From Proteiniborus ethanoligenes (GTDB taxonomy: Bacteria; Bacillota; Clostridia; Tissierellales; Proteiniboraceae), in NCBI RefSeq assembly GCF_900107485.1, contig NZ_FNQE01000003.1, positions 62,001-126,000 of the forward strand: 64,000 nucleotides of DNA, read 5' to 3'. The number at the start of each line of letters is the position of its first letter. Position 1 is the stretch's first letter. The notes below the pieces were generated by a model. It made no database searches. It had not been told where the DNA came from and saw only the letters and a list, made by a program, of their open reading frames with translations. Positions 27,543 to 37,191 of this stretch are shown piece after piece. The position numbers were made by a program, and so were the translations under genes.

Positions 27543-28761
27543 CTTCTTCCTCCTGTTCTATATCAAGCTCTTCAGAAGCAACCTGCAAAATCCCTAGAGC
27601 AGCAAAGCTAGATACTAATGAGCTTCCTCCATAGCTGACAAAAGGTAGTGTTAGTCCTGTTAGTGGAATCATTTTTATAACTCCCCCTAATATAATAAAA
27701 GCTTGATATCCTAGCATGGAGGTTATGCCTAATGCTATTATTCTGAAAAATTTATTTTGTTGAGAAATAGCTATCTTTAGTCCTCTGTATACTATTAGAA
27801 GAAACAAAAGAATTACTGCAATACCTATGAATATACCCATTTCCTCACATATTGCTGAAAAAATAAAATCATTATGGACTAATGGTATAAATTCAGGATG
27901 ACCAAGACCAATTCCTGTACCAAAAAATCCACCTGATGCAATAGCAAATAAGGATTGAGTTATTTGATAGCCTTTCCCATCAATAAAAGCCCAAGGATTT
28001 AACCATGTCTCTACCCTAACCTTAACGTGGTTAAAGATAAAATAACTTATAAAACCTACAAATACAGCTCCTATCATATTGTATATTATCAATCTTCTAT
28101 CCTCTTCATACACATACAACACAGTCATAAATAAAAGGAAAAAAATCAATGCAGTTCCTAAATCCTTTTGTATAAATAAAAAGCCAATATGTGCATAGAC
28201 TACAGCTAAAAAAATAAGCTTATTGTTATATTTTTCTTTGTACACATAATAAGAGGCAAGAGAAAATACAAACAACAATTTAATCATTTCTGCAGGTTGA
28301 AAGCTAAAGCCATAGATAATTATCCAGTTTGTAGCACCTCTATTTGTAGTGCCAAAAATTAATGTAGCTAAAAATAAAAATAATGATGCTCCTAAATAAA
28401 AATAAAGCATTTTATCCCATTTTCTTATGTTTTTAACTATGAAATAAGACAAGAAAAATACTACTATTCCTACTCCAAACCAAATTGTTTGTCTAAAGCC
28501 AAATGCTGGGTTTATTCTGTAAATCATAATAATTCCAATACTAATCAGCATAGTAACTATTAGAAAAATATAGCTATCTCCATTTGAAATCTTATATAGA
28601 AGAAAGCTAGATAAATATATAGTTAATATTAATAGCACCGCTGAGTATAGAATGTTCTTTCCAATCCCAGCATTAAAAGTAACTAAAAGCAACAAAGCTA
28701 ATATATTTATTATCATTAAAAGGTTCTGTGGTGCTTTATAGCTAAAAAGTTTTTTAATCAA
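27514..28761 (-). CDS. RodA/FtsW/SpoVE-family SEDS peptidoglycan glycosyltransferase
   Basis: This multi-pass SEDS protein polymerises lipid II and works with the class B PBP made from the overlapping gene. There are about 10 hydrophobic helices. Family motifs are FQPAEMIKLLFV, FIQKDLGTALIFFL with the essential Asp, a loop with GYQITQSLFAIASGGFFGTG and the C-terminal PFVSYGGSSLV. The TTG at 28761 is well spaced from AAGGAG; the GTG at 28770 abuts it. The C-terminal tail is acidic. The gene order is FHA-SEDS-PBP. Confidence 0.92.
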   Translation of the reverse strand: MIKKLFSYKAPQNLLMIINILALLLLVTFNAGIGKNILYSAVLLILTIYLSSFLLYKISNGDSYIFLIVTMLISIGIIMIYRINPAFGFRQTIWFGVGIVVFFLSYFIVKNIRKWDKMLYFYLGASLFLFLATLIFGTTNRGATNWIIIYGFSFQPAEMIKLLFVFSLASYYVYKEKYNNKLIFLAVVYAHIGFLFIQKDLGTALIFFLLFMTVLYVYEEDRRLIIYNMIGAVFVGFISYFIFNHVKVRVETWLNPWAFIDGKGYQITQSLFAIASGGFFGTGIGLGHPEFIPLVHNDFIFSAICEEMGIFIGIAVILLFLLIVYRGLKIAISQQNKFFRIIALGITSMLGYQAFIILGGVIKMIPLTGLTLPFVSYGGSSLVSSFAALGILQVASEELDIEQEEEDEHRSQEDN

Positions 28762-28773
28762 TACTAACACTCC

Positions 28774-29205
28774 TTAGTCTCCTTTTACAAAGAGAAACTC
28801 TACCTGTCCAAACTTTATTCTATCGCCATCCTTTAGCTTTACAACGTCTTCTACCTTTATATCATTAACTAAGGTTCCATTTACACTATTTAAATCTTCT
28901 AAGAAAAATTCATTTTCATCAAGAGAAATTTTAGCATGATTTTTAGAAATATAGGGATCTCTTAGAACAATACTATTTTGAGTTCCTCTTCCAATTGAGA
29001 CGTCTTTTTCTAATACATATACTTCTCCAATTTTAAAAGATAAGGTATCCTTTCTGTTTATAAGCTTTAAATAAGAGGTTCCGTCGCTAATTGCTCCTCC
29101 CATACTCTTAATATCTAGGTATATCATTCTTATTATTCCTATAATGAATAGATAGATTAGCAATATGAGTAAATATCTAAACATTAATGAAAGTAAACTA
29201 AACAC
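28774..29205 (-). CDS. Membrane-anchored FHA-domain protein
   Basis: The protein has an N-terminal transmembrane helix (about residues 8-28) and a C-terminal FHA domain (about 60-140) with VSIGRGTQNSIVLRDPYISKNHAKI, which holds the GR..N....D..[IV]S..H signature, and LNSVNGTLVNDIKV. FHA domains bind phosphothreonine peptides, so the protein may link a Ser/Thr kinase to the SEDS/PBP pair encoded downstream. No kinase gene is in the window. The GTG start has GGTGGTGG upstream. The same three-gene order occurs in other Gram-positives. Confidence 0.9.
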   Translation of the reverse strand: MFSLLSLMFRYLLILLIYLFIIGIIRMIYLDIKSMGGAISDGTSYLKLINRKDTLSFKIGEVYVLEKDVSIGRGTQNSIVLRDPYISKNHAKISLDENEFFLEDLNSVNGTLVNDIKVEDVVKLKDGDRIKFGQVEFLFVKGD

Positions 29206-29315
29206 TAAACCACCACCATAAGCATATTGTCCTTATGCTACTAATCTATCATAAAGCATGGACTTTTAAAATACTTATTATAAAGCCAATAATGAGTATT
29301 CCCCAATTATCCCTT

Positions 29316-29376
29316 CGTAATCTTATATATATTATAATTTGTCATTAATTTTGAAGTACTATAAAATAAGATTACG
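29316..29376. repeat. Long inverted repeat flanking the pspC promoter region
   Basis: Two perfect 11-base arms, CGTAATCTTAT (29316-29326) and ATAAGATTACG (29366-29376), enclose 39 bases. A TTGTCA (29339-29344) and a TAAAAT 17 bases later lie between the arms, so the arms bracket a possible promoter for the PspC-like gene. Confidence 0.45.
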
Positions 29377-29468
29377 TCTACATTTATGTTAAATGCTATA
29401 ATAATATAAATTAAATAATATTATTTGCTAAATAGTAATTTGTGTAAGAGAGAAAGGAGTGTTTTTAT

Positions 29469-29918
29469 ATGGACAAAAGACTTTATCGTTCAAGAGATAA
29501 CAGAATAATTAGTGGGGTTTGTGGTGGATTTGCAGATTATTTCCAGATGGATCCTGTTATTGTAAGGCTAATATGTGTATTGCTGTTTTTCGCAAAAGCT
29601 ATTGGGGTTCTAGCATACCTATTATGCATGATTATTATTCCTGAAGCACCTTTAGGATATAGAAAAGAAGAGCATGGTGGAAATATAAATTCAGATTCAA
29701 CCCAGTGGTATACACAAAATAATCAAAAGTCAGAAAAGGATTATGAAAGAAATAGAAGAATTTTTGGTCTTATTTTAATTGGATTAGGTGTTTTTGTCTT
29801 TGCAAGAAAGCTATTTGTTTGGTTTGACTATGTTAACTTTGGGGGCATTCTCCTAGTCCTTGTGGGATTATATATAATATTCAAGGGAAGAGGAGGAACA
29901 GGTAATGAAGAAAAGTAA
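29469..29918 (+). CDS. PspC-domain membrane protein
   Basis: The N-terminal 60 residues form a PspC domain: KRLYRSRDNRIISGVCGGFADYF, then a hydrophobic helix ending in MIIIPEAP. Two further hydrophobic helices follow after a polar linker (about residues 95-145). PspC-type proteins take part in envelope stress responses. It overlaps the next gene by 14 bases, and that gene encodes a LiaF-like protein, so the pair looks like a small envelope-sensing module without a two-component system beside it. AAAGGAG precedes the ATG. Confidence 0.88.
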   Translation: MDKRLYRSRDNRIISGVCGGFADYFQMDPVIVRLICVLLFFAKAIGVLAYLLCMIIIPEAPLGYRKEEHGGNINSDSTQWYTQNNQKSEKDYERNRRIFGLILIGLGVFVFARKLFVWFDYVNFGGILLVLVGLYIIFKGRGGTGNEEK

Positions 29919-30807
29919 TATTACCTTGGGGATAGTTATAGTATTCATTGGAATATTTTTATTGCTTAACAATTTAAATCTAATTCAATGGTCCATAATT
30001 GATGTGGCACTTGATTTATGGCCTTTGGTTTTAGTAGCTGTTGGAGCATCTATAGTTTTTAATAGTGATAGAACTATAAAGACCATAATCTGGGTTTTGT
30101 TCTTCCTTATAATCATAGGCTATGGATTTTATCTACAGTATAAAGCCTCTGAGCTAAACTCTAATCTTAACAATAATATAGGTGTTGAATACACAATTGA
30201 AAGTAATATTAAATCATCAATCTTAAATCTAGATCTTGCTGCTGTTGACTTAAACCTTAATCCTTCAGAAAGCTTTTTGTTAGATGGATTTGTTGGTAGT
30301 CCAGATGTTAAGAAAAATGTTGAGTATTTTAACAATGGAGAAATTGCAAAGTTTACTTTTAAAGAAAATGTTACAAAAATGTTTTGGGGAAGAAGCTTTA
30401 ACAATAAGAATAGCTACAAGGGTAATTTTTATCTTAATGATAAAATCTTCTGGGATATTAATGGCCATATTGGTGCCGTAAAAGGTAATATGGATTTAAG
30501 AAATCTAATGGTCAATAATATTGATATGGAATTTGGTGCTGGTGATTTAAAGCTGCTTTTAGGAACTAATGTCCCAAACTTAAATGTGGAAATTGAAGCA
30601 GGGGCAACAAATATTGATTTAGTTGTTCCAAAGGACTTAGGAGTAAGAGTGAAGCTTGAAGGCGGATTGAAGCACAGCAATCTTAAGGAATTAAATTGGA
30701 AGCTTATAAATGGCTGGTATGTTTCTCCTAACTATGAAGCTGCTTTATCTAAGGCAAGCATAAATATTGAAATAGGAGTAGGAAATTTAGATATAAAAGT
30801 TGAATAA
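29905..30807 (+). CDS. LiaF-like/toast-rack membrane protein
   Basis: The N-terminal half has LiaI/LiaF-type hydrophobic helices (NITLGIVIVFIGIFLLLNNL, a second at about residues 36-52 and a third at about 55-75). The C-terminal part, about residues 90-300, is a repetitive beta-strand 'toast-rack' domain (MEFGAGDLKLLLG, VEIEAGATNIDLVV, IEIGVGNLDIKV). Such proteins modulate cell-envelope stress signalling. It is translationally coupled to the PspC gene and followed by a strong terminator. Confidence 0.8.
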   Translation: MKKSNITLGIVIVFIGIFLLLNNLNLIQWSIIDVALDLWPLVLVAVGASIVFNSDRTIKTIIWVLFFLIIIGYGFYLQYKASELNSNLNNNIGVEYTIESNIKSSILNLDLAAVDLNLNPSESFLLDGFVGSPDVKKNVEYFNNGEIAKFTFKENVTKMFWGRSFNNKNSYKGNFYLNDKIFWDINGHIGAVKGNMDLRNLMVNNIDMEFGAGDLKLLLGTNVPNLNVEIEAGATNIDLVVPKDLGVRVKLEGGLKHSNLKELNWKLINGWYVSPNYEAALSKASINIEIGVGNLDIKVE

Positions 30808-30821
30808 AAAAAATTTCAGTA

Positions 30822-30868
30822 TACTCTCTTCTTTAAAAATGCATTTTTAAGGAAAGAGAGTTTTTTTG
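30822..30868 (+). terminator. Terminator after the pspC-liaF-like pair
   Basis: A long imperfect hairpin (arms about 30822-30840 and 30841-30861) is followed by seven T residues. Confidence 0.85.
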
Positions 30869-30986
30869 TTGAAATAAAAGTATGAGAACATATTGCCCAT
30901 GGATTACCTTTACTAAGAAGCTATTAAATGGTAAAATTATTTAAAAGAATATTCATTAGTCACCAACTACTTAACAGGAGGTCTCT

Positions 30987-33900
30987 ATGGATACTAGAGC
31001 ATTATATGAAAATATATATGATAAGCTAGTAAAAACTTTACTTCATGAAGGTTTTATAAATAGCTTTTCATTAAACAAAAAAAAGATTAGTGAGTACATA
31101 TCAGATGAGTCATTTAAAAGCAAGGTCTACAGCTTAGCTCAAAAAAAGGATTTTAGCTGTTCTTCAGTACTTGACCTTTGTCAAGGCTTATTTGAACTAA
31201 TAGATAATATTAACAAGCCCAATAACTGGCTAAATTATGCATACCAATATGCCCTTAATAAATCCTTTTCTAATGCTGTTGAGATAAGCTTTGAACCAAT
31301 GTTTGAATCTCGGGTCAACCTTTATTTAAAGGTACTTCATGATATTTCTGAAATTGAAAAAACAATAGACACTGATACCTTTATAGGTACATATCCGCTT
31401 ATTTTCCTACAATCTGAAGAAGAAAAAAGCTCCGTTAACTACTCCTCTGAGTACATGATATTTAAAAAAGCTTTCAATCAAAATTTTGTTTATGAAATGA
31501 TGAAGCTACATCAAGAGCTGACTAATCATAATACTCTTGAGCATATTTGTGGTGTTCATTATTTAGCATTACATATAGGAAAACAGCTACAAAATAAGAA
31601 GCTTCCTATTGATCTTGAAAAGGTTTCAGGTGCTGCAGCTGGTCATGATATTGGGAAATATGGCTGCAGCAGAAAAGAGCTTGAAAAAGTTCCTTACCTG
31701 CACTATTACTATACTGACCAATGGTTTAAAAAATATGACATACATTATATAGGCCATATTGCTACATACCACTCTACTTGGGATCTAGAACTAGAAAACC
31801 TGCCTATAGAATCTCTAGTCCTAATATATTCTGACTTTAGAGTAAAAAACATGGAGCTTCCTAATGGTAATAGGAATATGCACATTTATTCCTTGAAGGA
31901 TTCATTTGAAATAATATTAAATAAATTAGACAATGTAGATTTAGAAAAAGAAAATAGATATAAAAGAGTTTACGCAAAGCTAAAGGATTTTGAGGATTAT
32001 ATGATAAGCTTAGGAATAAATATAGACTTAGAAGAAATAATCATTTCGGAGCAAAAGAAAAAACATGTTTCATTAATGCAAGGTCAAGAAATAGTGGATA
32101 ATATTAAATACAAAGCTATAAATCATAATATACACCTAATGAATATCTTTAGAAATGAAGCATCTTTAAATACTATTTTAGAAATGGTTGCTAGTGAAGG
32201 TGATTGGAAAAAACTTCGTGGATATATTAATATTTTTGAGGAGTATTCCACATTTTTAACACAAAAGCAAAAAATTATAACCTTAAATTTCCTTTATGAT
32301 TTTTTAACCCATAAGGAGGAAGATGTAAGAAAGCAATGTGCTCAATTAATAGGAACCTTTATAGCTATTTTTGATGAGGTATATAGGAAGGAAGTACCCG
32401 ATGATGTAGTATTGAGCCCACCAGGTATATCCAGCAGTGAGCTATTAAATAAATACATCAATTCATTCTTATTTCCTGATCATAAAATAATTGAAGCTCA
32501 TCAGGAATGGATAGGGTTTAGCCTAGGAGATATGATTGCCTCACTATTTAAACATTGTAGCCTAGAGCAAGAAAAAAATTATATTTATGTGCTTTTAAAC
32601 TACTACGAAAAAGTGCATGTATTTAACGAGGATACTGTTTTTTACTTAATTCAAACTATAAAACATATTCCCTTCAACAAACATAAGGACATAGAATTAG
32701 AAAAATTATTCAACTTTATATATAAAATACTCTTAATAGACAACCTAGACGTTGAGCTTTCTATTTTAGATTCTATATATTATTTAACCTATCAAATAGA
32801 TAAAGGCAGTGAGTACTTTAACAAAATAATCCATATACTATCTCAGAAAACAGATTACTCCCAAGTGCCAGCAATCAACTATTTAAAATATAAAATATCC
32901 CAAAGCTTAAGTTTCCAAATTACAATAAAAGAAAAATTCAAAGGCTTTTTCTTAGCTGATTATGAAAAGTCACCAGATGTATTTCTTAAAAATCTTAAAA
33001 CTGCAACAGGATGGATAACTAAAAAAATATCTGTAGATTTTCTTCTTGACCTTGCTCTAGAAGAAACAAAAAAAAATGGTCTTCATACAGCAATGCACTA
33101 TTGCAATCTCATCAAGGTAAGTGCAACTGAAAATGTTAGGACTCATGCTGGTAAGGCTCTTCTACAGCTATTTCCTAGCTTATCCCTTGACGAACGAAAT
33201 GATGTTAGTGTTGAGCTTTTACGTGCCCTTGAAATGCAAGGATTCCAGTTTACAAAATATATCCCTCCCTATTTAGGAAAAATGATGCTGTATTTACATC
33301 CTACAGAGCTAGATGAAATAATAGATGATTTTATTGAAAAAATTAGACAATCTAGTCCACAGATTACTTTTCTACTACTCAGAACTATTGGAAGTGCTGT
33401 TTCTAACTATCCTACATACAAGGAGAGATTTCTCGAGGAAGAAGAAAAGCGTATGGATAGATTGATGAAAATGCTTGGTATTCTTTTAAATGGTTTAGTT
33501 AACTACGACTATCAGATAAATCATGAAGCCTTCAGGGTAATAGGTAAGGAAATACTTGGTTCAGAAGACCTTAGCTTAAGAGAAAAGGGAGAAATATTCC
33601 ATCTAATTTCAAAAAAAATCCTTACTTTACTAGATAAAATAGATGAAAATGAGCTTGTTTTCTTAAATAATTCTGCTGCCCTTAATCATATCTATAGATT
33701 TATATCTGATTATGTATTCTATTATGGAAAAATACAAGCTAAGGCTAATTACAATGTGGCATTTTTTCCAGGAACCTTTGATCCTTTTTCCTTGAGCCAC
33801 AAAGAAATAGCAAAGGCGATAAGAGACTTAGGATTTGAGGTGTATTTGGCTGTTGATGAATTCTCCTGGTCTAAAAGAACTCAACCTAATCTATTGAGAC

Positions 33901-35903
33901 GGGAAATAATAAATATGTCTATTGCTGATGAGCTTGGAATACATCTGTTCCCTGAGGATATACAGATAAATATAGTAAATGACCAAGATTTGAAAACCTT
34001 AAGAAGTTGTTTTCCTTATTCAAATGTTCATATGGTTGTAGGAAGTGACGTCATTTTAAATGCTTCTAGCTATAAAAAGGAAAAAACTATAGATTCAATC
34101 CATAGCTTTCCTCATATTATCTTTGATAGAAGAAGCTTTATTTCTACTGAGTATGATGATGCAAAGCTAGAGAAGGCTATAAAAAATATTCAAGCTGAAA
34201 CTATAAGATTATCATTGCCACCACAATATGAGGAGATTAGCTCAACTCAAATCAGAACTTATATAGATGAAAACAGAGATATTTCTCAGTTGATAGATCC
34301 CCTTGCACAAAAATATATTTATGAATATGGAGTATATAGAAGAGAGCCCCAATATAAGACTTTATTTAAGGCTACTTCAAAAACTGTTGAAGTAATAAAA
34401 AACATTAATGATGACTTGCTTTTTAAACTATGTTCTCTCTTTTTTAAAGATGATGAAAGGGCCTTTGATAAAATATCAGGAATAAAATCTAAATCTGATT
34501 CACACATAATTTTGCTTAAGGATAATGAGAATGATGGGAAAATTCTGGGCTTTTCAATGTTTCATTGGATTAGATCTGGAACTCTATATAGTCAGTTCGA
34601 ATCCCAGGAAATAGCTGAATACATTAGGACTAATACCCTAGGCAGAGTATTGTTGGTAGAAGGAATATATACTGACCCCCTATCTAATAATATCCATGAC
34701 TTAAATCAAATATTGCTTACTGAAACCCTTGCTCTATGTATTTCAAAGGACTATACTTATACAGTTTATAGAAATCTAATAGATTATCCTGTGTATAAGC
34801 ATATATATGAAACCTTAAGACTTCAAGGATTTCAGCCTTTACCCCTTTCCTGTGGAGATAATACTATATTTACAGTAAATATGGGCAATCCTTGTACTTT
34901 AAGCTTAGACATTGAAACAGTAATTAAGGAGCCTTTTAAAAGCAATCCTAATATAATTAAAGTCATTAAACTAGCTAGAAAAAAACTACAGCTTGCATTA
35001 ACTAGTCTATATCCTGGAAATCTTATATTGTCATTTGATAGGGATATGATGCATAAAACCTTAATAGATAAAATTTGCGAAACTAATCATGTTCCAGTAG
35101 AGGTCATGGAGCCTAGGACTTTGGGAAGTCATGTATGCGTACCCTTTGGCTCCATATTAAAGGACTCTATAATTCCAAATACTGTGACTAAATCAATGCA
35201 TATAGAAAAAATATTCCAGCCTGATTTAAAGTACTCTAATGTTGGCCCCTCTCAGTACTATATGAGTCTTAAAAATCAAATTAAGCTATTAGGCTCTTTT
35301 AATAAACCAGTAATCCTAGTAGATGATTTATTGCACAAAGGCTATAGAATAAGAGCAATAAGTCCCTATTTAGAAAAGGAAAAAATAAATGTAGAAGGGA
35401 TAATAGTTGGTATTCTTTCTGGAAGAGGAAAGGAATTAATGGATATGCAAGGAAGAAAGGTTGATTTTGCTTATTTCATACCTAATTTGAGAGTATGGTT
35501 TAATGAAAGTGCAATGTATCCTTTTATTGGAGGAGATACAGTATGGAGGGGAGATTCGCCTCAAAGATATATGATGCCATCTATTAATTTTATTATGCCT
35601 TATATGTCTCCTACATTTATGAAAAATACAAGGGGCGATGCTATTATTAACTTGTCAGAAATATGTATATTAAATTCTATAGATGTATTAAATGCTATAG
35701 AAAGAGAATATCTTATTTCTAATGAAAGAAACTTTACTCTTAAACATCTAGGCGAAGTATTTACCTACCCTAGATGCCCTGATTTAGGCAAAAATATAGA
35801 GTATGACCTTAATCTTAAGCCTTCTGAATATTTGCAAAATGATTTAGAACGATTAGGAAGGATAAAGGATGTTGTTAGTTGTTGGTTAGAAAACAAGTAT
35901 TAG
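30987..35903 (+). CDS. Giant multidomain protein: HD domain, helical region, NadD-like nucleotidyltransferase, possible GNAT and phosphoribosyltransferase-like domain
   Basis: The 1638-residue protein starts with ATG behind AGGAGG. An HD-type phosphohydrolase domain (about residues 175-300) has His in LEHICGVHYLALH, the HD pair in GAAAGHDIGKYG, a distal His in IATYHSTW and Asp in IYSDFRV. Residues about 380-910 are helical, HEAT-like. Residues about 920-1112 are a nucleotidyltransferase of NadD/CoaD type, with FFPGTFDPFSLSHKEIAKAI and EEISSTQIRTYI. A GNAT-like segment may follow (about 1125-1290). The C-terminus has a type I PRTase PRPP loop, PVILVDDLLHKGYR, at about 1440. It heads a three-gene operon. 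Function unknown; a nucleotide or cofactor pathway is inferred from the domains. Confidence 0.88.
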   Translation: MDTRALYENIYDKLVKTLLHEGFINSFSLNKKKISEYISDESFKSKVYSLAQKKDFSCSSVLDLCQGLFELIDNINKPNNWLNYAYQYALNKSFSNAVEISFEPMFESRVNLYLKVLHDISEIEKTIDTDTFIGTYPLIFLQSEEEKSSVNYSSEYMIFKKAFNQNFVYEMMKLHQELTNHNTLEHICGVHYLALHIGKQLQNKKLPIDLEKVSGAAAGHDIGKYGCSRKELEKVPYLHYYYTDQWFKKYDIHYIGHIATYHSTWDLELENLPIESLVLIYSDFRVKNMELPNGNRNMHIYSLKDSFEIILNKLDNVDLEKENRYKRVYAKLKDFEDYMISLGINIDLEEIIISEQKKKHVSLMQGQEIVDNIKYKAINHNIHLMNIFRNEASLNTILEMVASEGDWKKLRGYINIFEEYSTFLTQKQKIITLNFLYDFLTHKEEDVRKQCAQLIGTFIAIFDEVYRKEVPDDVVLSPPGISSSELLNKYINSFLFPDHKIIEAHQEWIGFSLGDMIASLFKHCSLEQEKNYIYVLLNYYEKVHVFNEDTVFYLIQTIKHIPFNKHKDIELEKLFNFIYKILLIDNLDVELSILDSIYYLTYQIDKGSEYFNKIIHILSQKTDYSQVPAINYLKYKISQSLSFQITIKEKFKGFFLADYEKSPDVFLKNLKTATGWITKKISVDFLLDLALEETKKNGLHTAMHYCNLIKVSATENVRTHAGKALLQLFPSLSLDERNDVSVELLRALEMQGFQFTKYIPPYLGKMMLYLHPTELDEIIDDFIEKIRQSSPQITFLLLRTIGSAVSNYPTYKERFLEEEEKRMDRLMKMLGILLNGLVNYDYQINHEAFRVIGKEILGSEDLSLREKGEIFHLISKKILTLLDKIDENELVFLNNSAALNHIYRFISDYVFYYGKIQAKANYNVAFFPGTFDPFSLSHKEIAKAIRDLGFEVYLAVDEFSWSKRTQPNLLRREIINMSIADELGIHLFPEDIQINIVNDQDLKTLRSCFPYSNVHMVVGSDVILNASSYKKEKTIDSIHSFPHIIFDRRSFISTEYDDAKLEKAIKNIQAETIRLSLPPQYEEISSTQIRTYIDENRDISQLIDPLAQKYIYEYGVYRREPQYKTLFKATSKTVEVIKNINDDLLFKLCSLFFKDDERAFDKISGIKSKSDSHIILLKDNENDGKILGFSMFHWIRSGTLYSQFESQEIAEYIRTNTLGRVLLVEGIYTDPLSNNIHDLNQILLTETLALCISKDYTYTVYRNLIDYPVYKHIYETLRLQGFQPLPLSCGDNTIFTVNMGNPCTLSLDIETVIKEPFKSNPNIIKVIKLARKKLQLALTSLYPGNLILSFDRDMMHKTLIDKICETNHVPVEVMEPRTLGSHVCVPFGSILKDSIIPNTVTKSMHIEKIFQPDLKYSNVGPSQYYMSLKNQIKLLGSFNKPVILVDDLLHKGYRIRAISPYLEKEKINVEGIIVGILSGRGKELMDMQGRKVDFAYFIPNLRVWFNESAMYPFIGGDTVWRGDSPQRYMMPSINFIMPYMSPTFMKNTRGDAIINLSEICILNSIDVLNAIEREYLISNERNFTLKHLGEVFTYPRCPDLGKNIEYDLNLKPSEYLQNDLERLGRIKDVVSCWLENKY

Positions 35904-35949
35904 ATTAGCTACAACTATAATTCTGTTCAAAAATATTGGAGGGATGCAT

Positions 35950-37191
35950 GTGTATTTTTATAAGGTAAATGAAAAAACATTGTTTTCTTTTAGAAAGTAT
36001 AATGAGCTTTATGAAATACAAGAAAGAGAAGCTATAAATTCAGAAGGAATCCTCTATTTTCTTACAGAGCTAGAGTTAAAAGCATCTAGAAGGAGCTTCT
36101 CTGTTTCAGACCCTTCATTGTTATATTTAAAAAATGAAGACTTAAGCTTGCTAAAAACACCTGAAAAATTGGACTATGAAATTAATGATTGGATTCTTAA
36201 GAAAATCTACTCTAATAAGGTCATGGGAATTAATACAAACTATAGCTGGAGAAGCCTTTTAGACTACTCTCACCCAGCAAAGTGGAAAATAAACCTAGTA
36301 GGACTTGGTGATGTAGGAGGAATTCTATTAACGGGACTTAGGCTTTTAGGAAGTAGCTGTATATCCCAGATAGGTATATACTCAAGGTCTAAGGAGTCTA
36401 CTACTAGATGGGAGCTAGAAGCAAACCAAATACTAGATGCCTTTAACGAAGAGGAATATCCCTTAGTCAAGGCCATACCTAAGGAGGAGCTGTTCAATTG
36501 TCATATGTTTGTATTTTGTGCTTCAAAAAATGTACCTCAGGTTGGAGAAGATGTAAAGGATGTTAGGCTTTATCAGTTTGAAAGCAACTCTAAAATCATA
36601 AGTGAATACGCCCATATGGCAAGAGAAAAAGGCTTTAAAGGAATATTTGCTGTAGTGTCAGACCCTGTTGATTTACTGTGTAAAGTTGCCCTTATAGAAA
36701 GCAATAAGGACTCTCAAGGCATAGTAGACTATAATGGACTTGCTCCAGAGCAAATAAGAGGCTATGGGCTTGGAGTAATGAATGGACGAGCTGCCTATTA
36801 TGCTTCTAAAAATCCACTTACAGCATCATATGATGCTGAAGGACGAGCCTTTGGTCCACATGGTCAGGGCTTAATAATAGCTAATAGTATTGAAAATTAT
36901 GATGAAAAGCTATCTGAATATCTAACTGAGAAAACCTTGGGAGCTAATCTAGAAGTTAGAGCTGTTGGATATAAGCCTTTTATAGCCCCTGCCCTATCCT
37001 CTGGTGCTCTTTCAATAATAGCAACCATAAAAGGTAACTGGCACTACAGTGCTACCTATATTGGTGGAGCTTATATGGGTGCTAAAAACAGATTAACCCC
37101 TTCTGGAACAGAGCTTGAAAGATTAAATCTCCCAGTTGAGCTAGAAAGAAAATTAGAGGAAACCTTTGAAAGGCTGGCTGATATTATATGA
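35950..37191 (+). CDS. LDH/MDH-superfamily dehydrogenase-like protein with N-terminal extension
   Basis: About 110 N-terminal residues of unknown fold precede a Rossmann domain with INLVGLGDVGGILLTGLRLLG. The later layout matches lactate/malate dehydrogenases: FCASKNVPQVGEDVKDVRL (a loop Arg), FESNSKIISEYA (the conserved Asn), GIFAVVSDPVDLLCK (like NPVD) and FGPHGQGL (a candidate catalytic His). It is diverged from standard LDH or MDH, so the 2-hydroxyacid substrate is unknown. The GTG at 35950 is six bases from GGAGGG; the ATG at 35944 abuts that site. It follows the giant protein by 46 bases and overlaps the next gene by four. Confidence 0.8.
   Translation: MYFYKVNEKTLFSFRKYNELYEIQEREAINSEGILYFLTELELKASRRSFSVSDPSLLYLKNEDLSLLKTPEKLDYEINDWILKKIYSNKVMGINTNYSWRSLLDYSHPAKWKINLVGLGDVGGILLTGLRLLGSSCISQIGIYSRSKESTTRWELEANQILDAFNEEEYPLVKAIPKEELFNCHMFVFCASKNVPQVGEDVKDVRLYQFESNSKIISEYAHMAREKGFKGIFAVVSDPVDLLCKVALIESNKDSQGIVDYNGLAPEQIRGYGLGVMNGRAAYYASKNPLTASYDAEGRAFGPHGQGLIIANSIENYDEKLSEYLTEKTLGANLEVRAVGYKPFIAPALSSGALSIIATIKGNWHYSATYIGGAYMGAKNRLTPSGTELERLNLPVELERKLEETFERLADII

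Noticed and set aside
30987-35903. Anti-phage defence protein
   Set aside because: HD and nucleotidyltransferase domains occur in defence systems, but the PRTase, LDH-like and flavoprotein partners and the lack of defence neighbours fit metabolism better.
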